From Deltaproteobacteria bacterium (GTDB taxonomy: Bacteria; Desulfobacterota; GWC2-55-46; DRQE01), in the NCBI GenBank assembly GCA_024278765.1, contig JAJRSM010000019.1, positions 1-40,872 of the forward strand: a stretch of 40,872 nt of DNA, given 5' to 3'. The notes under the pieces were generated by a model. That model worked only from the letters and a program-made list of their open reading frames with translations, had not been told where the DNA came from and ran no database searches. Position numbers and translations under genes: made by a program. This document shows positions 36,426 through 40,872 of this stretch, one piece after another; positions within the stretch are counted from its first letter, which is position 1; each line of letters opens with the position of its first letter.

Positions 36426-38450
36426 ATGAGTAAGCTTTATTTATATAGTCTCTTTCATTTAAATCTTTCTTTTTCTGCTATTCCAGAGGCCGATTATCCC
36501 TATGTTTTAAAGAACTGCTATAGCCCTCTGCTCGATATGGCAGGGCAGGGGTTGCCGGTAGCCATCGAGGCCTCAGGCACAACCTTGTTGGAGATAAACC
36601 GGCTGAGTCCTTCTTTTATAGCGAGGCTCGCCCGGCTTTGGCGCGACGGTAAATGTGAGTTTATCGGCTCGGGGCTGAGCCAGGTCATAATGCCGCTTGT
36701 CCCGACCCAGGTGAATCGTTGGAATCTGAAGTACGGAGTTCAGGTCTATGAAGACCTGCTTGGTCAGCGCCCTATGGTTGCTCTGGTAAATGAACAGACT
36801 TATTCCAGAGGTGTGGTAGACCTCTTTGTTGAGGCCGGTTACTCTGCGATAATTATGGATTGGAATAATTGCTACAGGTATAACCAGTATCCCAAAGATC
36901 TTTTATACTCACCGCAGCGGGCAAGAGGGATAGAGGCTGATATAGATGTGCTTTGGAATAACTCCATTGCATTTCAGAAGCTCCAGCGTTTTGTCCATGG
37001 CAGCCTGCCTGCAACTGAGTATAAAGAATATCTTGCCAACCACCACAACAGTGATAAAGATACCTGCTTTGTTGTCTATGGAAATGACGCAGAGGTCTTT
37101 GACTATAGGCCGGGCTCTGGCCCTCTCGAGCGCAACGACGGTGAGAGCTCTGAACTGGAACGCTTAAAAGATATCTTGAGATCAATCGCTGGTAATGATG
37201 ATTTTGTATTTACGACCCCTACAGAGCTACTTGGTTACTTCAGAGGAAGCCCCGGTGCTTATGAGTTGCTAGGTCTTGAGTCGGTTGAGAGTCCGCTAGT
37301 CTGCAAGAAGCAGGAGAAGTACAACCCCGTGCGCTGGGCTGTGACCGGGCGCGACTCCGTTCATATGAACGGTGCGTGTTACGGTATATATAACAACCTT
37401 GAGTTGCTTAATAACAGCCTTGACCGGGTAGATAGGGATAGCTACCGTAAGACTCTTTGCGAGTTGTGGGGCAGTGACTTTCGTACCAACACGGTTGACG
37501 AGAAGTTTCTGGCCTATCAAAATAAGATGGGCTGGATCAAGGTTCAGACAGATAGGCTATTGAGTAATATCTATGGAACTGGCAAGACTAAGTGTTGTGA
37601 AGGTAGCTGCGGCTGCGCAGAGAGCCGCAAGCGTGGTCTGGATTTGAGACCGGAAGATGCGGTGATAGTTGATCAGACAGATAGGCTTCGGATTATCACG
37701 CCGCTTATAGAGGTCGAGTTCCTAAAGGAGAAGGGCTTTGCAATAAGCTCTCTTATCTTTCCTGAGGTCTCAGATCAGCCGCTGCTGGGAACACTTGAGC
37801 ACGGTTATTATGATGATATTGGATACGGGGTTGATTACTTTAGCGGGCATTTTATACGGCAGGCTCGCGACGGTGCTAAGACGACCGATCTGGAATGCGC
37901 AGAGCCAGTGATTGAGGATGGCCTGCGTGAACTTAGTATCTCTGTAAAGATACCGCTGGATATAGGTACGATCTTTAAGACCTATGTTATCTCAAAGGTT
38001 AAAGGCGAGCTGAGTATAAAGTATAGGCTTAAGGTATCGGGGCTAGAGGCGTCTTCGTTAAGGCTCGGTATCTTTACCTTTATGCCGGAGAGTTTTGATC
38101 AAGAGTCACTGTATTACGGCTCGGTAAATGGCGGTAGCGGCCCTGAGAACTTCTTGCTTCAAGGTAGCCACGTTACTCACGATGAACCGGTAAACCAGAG
38201 GGTCTCGGCCTCTGGGTGTCTCGGAGCTACCGAGGGTTGGGTAGCTGTCGGCGACAAAGATAAAGAGCTTCGTATTATGACCAATAAGAGCGAGCTTTAC
38301 TCTGTGCCCATGGTAAGCTACCGTCAGGTAGATGATAAGTTTTTTCTCCGCCTCTATCATTCTATAGGAGAGATAGATGAGACGGCTTGGTGGGTCTGGA
38401 GAGGGGATAATTATATCAGTTTTAAGATAAGTGCCTTTAATAAGGACTAA
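36426..38450 (+). CDS. Glycoside hydrolase family 57-like protein with C-terminal beta-rich domain
   Basis: GH57-like motif series: LFHLNLSFSAI; CEFIGSGLSQVIMPLVP; ALVNEQTYSRGVVDLFVEAGYSAIIMD; YGNDAEVFDYRPG. Confidence 0.72.
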   Translation: MSKLYLYSLFHLNLSFSAIPEADYPYVLKNCYSPLLDMAGQGLPVAIEASGTTLLEINRLSPSFIARLARLWRDGKCEFIGSGLSQVIMPLVPTQVNRWNLKYGVQVYEDLLGQRPMVALVNEQTYSRGVVDLFVEAGYSAIIMDWNNCYRYNQYPKDLLYSPQRARGIEADIDVLWNNSIAFQKLQRFVHGSLPATEYKEYLANHHNSDKDTCFVVYGNDAEVFDYRPGSGPLERNDGESSELERLKDILRSIAGNDDFVFTTPTELLGYFRGSPGAYELLGLESVESPLVCKKQEKYNPVRWAVTGRDSVHMNGACYGIYNNLELLNNSLDRVDRDSYRKTLCELWGSDFRTNTVDEKFLAYQNKMGWIKVQTDRLLSNIYGTGKTKCCEGSCGCAESRKRGLDLRPEDAVIVDQTDRLRIITPLIEVEFLKEKGFAISSLIFPEVSDQPLLGTLEHGYYDDIGYGVDYFSGHFIRQARDGAKTTDLECAEPVIEDGLRELSISVKIPLDIGTIFKTYVISKVKGELSIKYRLKVSGLEASSLRLGIFTFMPESFDQESLYYGSVNGGSGPENFLLQGSHVTHDEPVNQRVSASGCLGATEGWVAVGDKDKELRIMTNKSELYSVPMVSYRQVDDKFFLRLYHSIGEIDETAWWVWRGDNYISFKISAFNKD

Positions 38451-38465
38451 GGGGAAGCACCCAGG

Positions 38466-40376
38466 ATGACTGAGCAAAGTATCTTTGAAAAAAACATAGA
38501 AGCCCTTGAAGCCAACAACCCGGAACTCGTCGAAACTCTGCGCACTACAGATGTCTGTGGAGTGGAGCTGGAGCAGACAAAGAACGGGGAATATACGTTG
38601 CAGCATAAGGGGCTTTATTTTCATAGCCGGTATGATCCGACAAAAGAGGCAAAGGTCCAGCTTGAAGAGATCGTGGAGTCAAAGGCCGACTGGATGGTTT
38701 TATTCGGCCTTGGCTGCGGTTATCTTTTTAAGGAGCTCGCCATTGTAAGGCGAGAAAGAGATGCAGGCACTCAGGTCGTAGTCTTTGAGCCTTCAATCGA
38801 GATACTTGTGGGTGTATTAAAGCAGATAGATCTGAGCGAGTACTTCTCTGACCCAAGTGTTTATATCTATCACGATCTGCCCAGCCTTGAGGTCAAGATG
38901 TCCAGGGATATCGAGGGTATGGATGATATTTTAGGGTATCAGTCAAGGCCGTATAAGCAGATCTTCGCCCCTGAACTTTTGGATTTTATGGAGAAGGTCA
39001 GTAATGCCCGTATGGTAAGCAAGGTCTATATTAAAACAGATATAACCTCCAGACACGTATGGCTGGAGAATTACTTTGGTAATGTAGATAATTTTTTTGA
39101 GTACCCGGGGGTTGGTGTTTTAATAGATAAATTCAAGGGCATCCCGATGGTTGTCGTCGGGGCAGGGCCTTCTCTTGAAAAAAACGTCCATATACTGAAA
39201 GAGATGAAGGGTAAGGTTGTTATTATGGCTGCTATCTCGGCCTATATGCCGCTCTTGCACAATGGGATTATACCGGACCTTATCGTCTGTGGTGAAAAGA
39301 CAGACCTGCCCGGTCATTTTACAGGTGCGCCGGAGGATAAAAAGGTACGACTCCTGCTCTCCGATGTTGTCCATCCTAATATGTTGCGGCGTGAGGCTAA
39401 GGGTAAGTTTATCTTTGTCAGTACCTTTATGCGTCTTAGCCTGAGGCATGCCGGGCTCTGGGGGCAGAATTATTGCCCGGATGTCGGGGGCAGTGTGACT
39501 ACCACGGCATTGTCGATCGGGGTTGATTTTGGTTGCGACCCGGTCGTCATGATCGGTCAGGACCTTGCGTTCGGTGAGCACAGCACGCACGCAGAGGGGG
39601 CCGCGTACTCGGATCAAAGTCTGGAATTTGAGGATAACGGTACAGTAAAGGTCCAAGAAAGGTACGCAAACTCTGGTGAACGTGTTCAGAGTGAGTATAA
39701 GGTTCTGTGGCTCGACGGTATAAACGGGGAGCGCATCAGATCGAAGTTTGACTGGGTGACCTTCCATAGCTGGTTCATAGAGTATATGAGAAGGCATCAT
39801 GAGGCTGAAAGCACTACGCATGTAATTAATGCGACCGAGGGCGGCGCATATATAGAAGGCATGGAACATATGACCCTGAAAGAGGTTCAAGATAAGTATG
39901 TTACCAGGGACTATCCTATTGAAGAGATACTTTCAAAGGCCGATAGTAGCGTGCAAAAGGTAGATTACGACGGCCTTTTGAGTAACTACGGCGCAATCCT
40001 GACTTCTCTTAAAAAGATAAAGACCATGGCCTCATCTATAATTATGGATGTAAATAAAGTAAAGAAGATTTTTGATAGCAAGGGGCTTAGCCATGAGATG
40101 ATAGGGCATGTCGGAAGGATTCAGGAAAAAGAGAAAAAGCTCTTTAAAGAGAGTCACAACGTCATCTTTATGTGGGAGACCGTTGTTGAGTATACCTATA
40201 AGTTAAAGGAATACCTCAGAGAAGATATTGAGAAAGGTTCTGTGGACCAGATAGCCAGAGATCTAAAGAGCATAAAGACAACATATATAAATGTACGTGA
40301 GGCAGCAGAGAGGTTTATTCCTATTCTGGAGCATTCAATTGAGCGGATTGAGGTGCATAATAAGGGCGAAGCCTAG
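38466..40376 (+). CDS. Motility-associated factor (Maf) glycosyltransferase, DUF115 / MptE-like
   Basis: VLIDKFKGIPMVVVGAGPSLEKNVHILKEMKGKVVIMAAISAYMPLLHNGIIPDLIVCGEK; GSVTTTALSIGVDFGCDPVVMIGQDLAFG. Confidence 0.88.
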   Translation: MTEQSIFEKNIEALEANNPELVETLRTTDVCGVELEQTKNGEYTLQHKGLYFHSRYDPTKEAKVQLEEIVESKADWMVLFGLGCGYLFKELAIVRRERDAGTQVVVFEPSIEILVGVLKQIDLSEYFSDPSVYIYHDLPSLEVKMSRDIEGMDDILGYQSRPYKQIFAPELLDFMEKVSNARMVSKVYIKTDITSRHVWLENYFGNVDNFFEYPGVGVLIDKFKGIPMVVVGAGPSLEKNVHILKEMKGKVVIMAAISAYMPLLHNGIIPDLIVCGEKTDLPGHFTGAPEDKKVRLLLSDVVHPNMLRREAKGKFIFVSTFMRLSLRHAGLWGQNYCPDVGGSVTTTALSIGVDFGCDPVVMIGQDLAFGEHSTHAEGAAYSDQSLEFEDNGTVKVQERYANSGERVQSEYKVLWLDGINGERIRSKFDWVTFHSWFIEYMRRHHEAESTTHVINATEGGAYIEGMEHMTLKEVQDKYVTRDYPIEEILSKADSSVQKVDYDGLLSNYGAILTSLKKIKTMASSIIMDVNKVKKIFDSKGLSHEMIGHVGRIQEKEKKLFKESHNVIFMWETVVEYTYKLKEYLREDIEKGSVDQIARDLKSIKTTYINVREAAERFIPILEHSIERIEVHNKGEA

Positions 40377-40593
40377 ATCGTCAGGCGCAGGCCGCACTAA
40401 TTCGCCTGAAAAAGAGTAGTGAATCCTGATAAATATGTACCCTGATGTTGGTCGGTCAGTAAGTGTTATACTTTTAAGGGGGCTTGATTGGTTGGGGTCT
40501 TAGCGGGTAAGGCAGTGGTAGGGGACTAGTTTATTAAATCGTATCAGTGTAGAGACGGGTTTGCTTGGGTAATGTATAAGGGGTAACGCTTAG

Positions 40594-40732
40594 ATGAAAC
40601 AGTAAAGTGTATTTGAAAAGAATTTAGATGCTTTAAAGGAAAACAATCCAAGGTTAGCCAGAGAGTTACGTTCGATAACTGTTGATGCCGGTTGCGACCC
40701 TTCATGGATGGTTTGAGGAGTATATGGCCGCG
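40594..40732 (+). pseudogene. Decayed Maf (DUF115) paralogue with internal deletion
   Basis: ATGAAACAGTAAAGTGTATTTGAAAAG = MKQ*SVFEKNLDALKENNPRLARELRS, compare MTEQSIFEKNIEALEANNPELVETLRT of the intact gene; then in another frame VATLHGWFEEYM, compare WVTFHSWFIEYM from the middle of the intact protein. Confidence 0.82.
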
Positions 40733-40872
40733 TGTAACCATCCCGTATAATAGTACCATCAATAAATAGAGTTCTCCGTTATACTGATTAATCAGAAAGG
40801 AGGACATATTATGAAGAAGTCGCGATATACAGAGACGCAAATCGTTGGTATCTTGAAGGAGGTTGAGGCAGG
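40733..40872 (+). mobile_element. Left end of an IS3-family insertion sequence (truncated by window; exact boundary uncertain)
   Basis: Encodes the start of an IS3 OrfA; proposed terminus TGTAACC.. follows directly after Maf pseudogene similarity stops. Confidence 0.6.
40811..40872 (+). CDS. IS3-family transposase OrfA, N-terminus (truncated at window end)
   Basis: MKKSRYTETQIVGILKEVEAG, characteristic Transposase_8/HTH start, preceded by RBS aaaggagg. Confidence 0.88.
   Translation, partial: MKKSRYTETQIVGILKEVEA

Noticed and set aside
38106-38624. 172-aa minus-strand ORF spanning the GH57-like/maf junction
   Set aside because: Antisense to two supported genes with no motifs
39120-39890. 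256-aa minus-strand ORF inside maf
   Set aside because: Fully antisense to a conserved coding frame, with low-complexity-like composition and no family motif; a shadow ORF
40381-40409. TCAGGCG...CGCCTGA hairpin after maf as a terminator
   Set aside because: Only a 7-bp stem with a 15-nt loop, followed by A-rich rather than T-rich sequence on the + strand; not enough to call
1-40872. CRISPR array, tRNA or rRNA genes, prophage, toxin-antitoxin or defence system
   Set aside because: No regularly spaced repeats, cloverleaf or rRNA-like sequence, or characteristic proteins were seen on reading the window

Overview
All supported genes in this 40.9 kb window lie on the + strand, in three blocks. 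(1) Positions 2-607 hold the 3' end of a methyl-accepting chemotaxis protein, followed by a hairpin-rich intergenic region (about 608-1148). (2) Positions 1149-10481 are a late flagellar cluster: flgF, flgG, flgA, flgH, flgI, flgJ (rod-binding domain plus M23 peptidase), flgM, flgN, flgK, flgL, csrA, fliW. An exact sigma-54 (-24/-12) motif precedes flgF and a sigma-28-like motif precedes flgM. (3) Positions 10763-40376 are a roughly 30 kb glycan island. It begins with a nonulosonate-type core: PseB-like dehydratase, NeuB-family synthase, SpsF-like cytidylyltransferase, GSA-type aminotransferase, Gfo/Idh oxidoreductase, PseG/SpsG-like protein. It continues with a pyruvyl transferase, several methyltransferases, four paralogous ATP-grasp proteins, two split transketolase pairs, Fe- and Zn-type alcohol dehydrogenases, a B12-binding-type radical SAM protein, a degenerate SpsF-like/methyltransferase fusion, an SDR and a GH57-like protein, and ends with a Maf (DUF115) motility-associated glycosyltransferase. 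A decayed Maf paralogue and the start of an IS3-family element close the window. The best candidate for an undescribed system is this island as a pathway for an unusual flagellin glycan (ATP-grasp-ligated, transketolase-extended and C-methylated nonulosonate or related sugar). That chemistry is inference. Family calls come from reading motifs in the translations; no database search was run.
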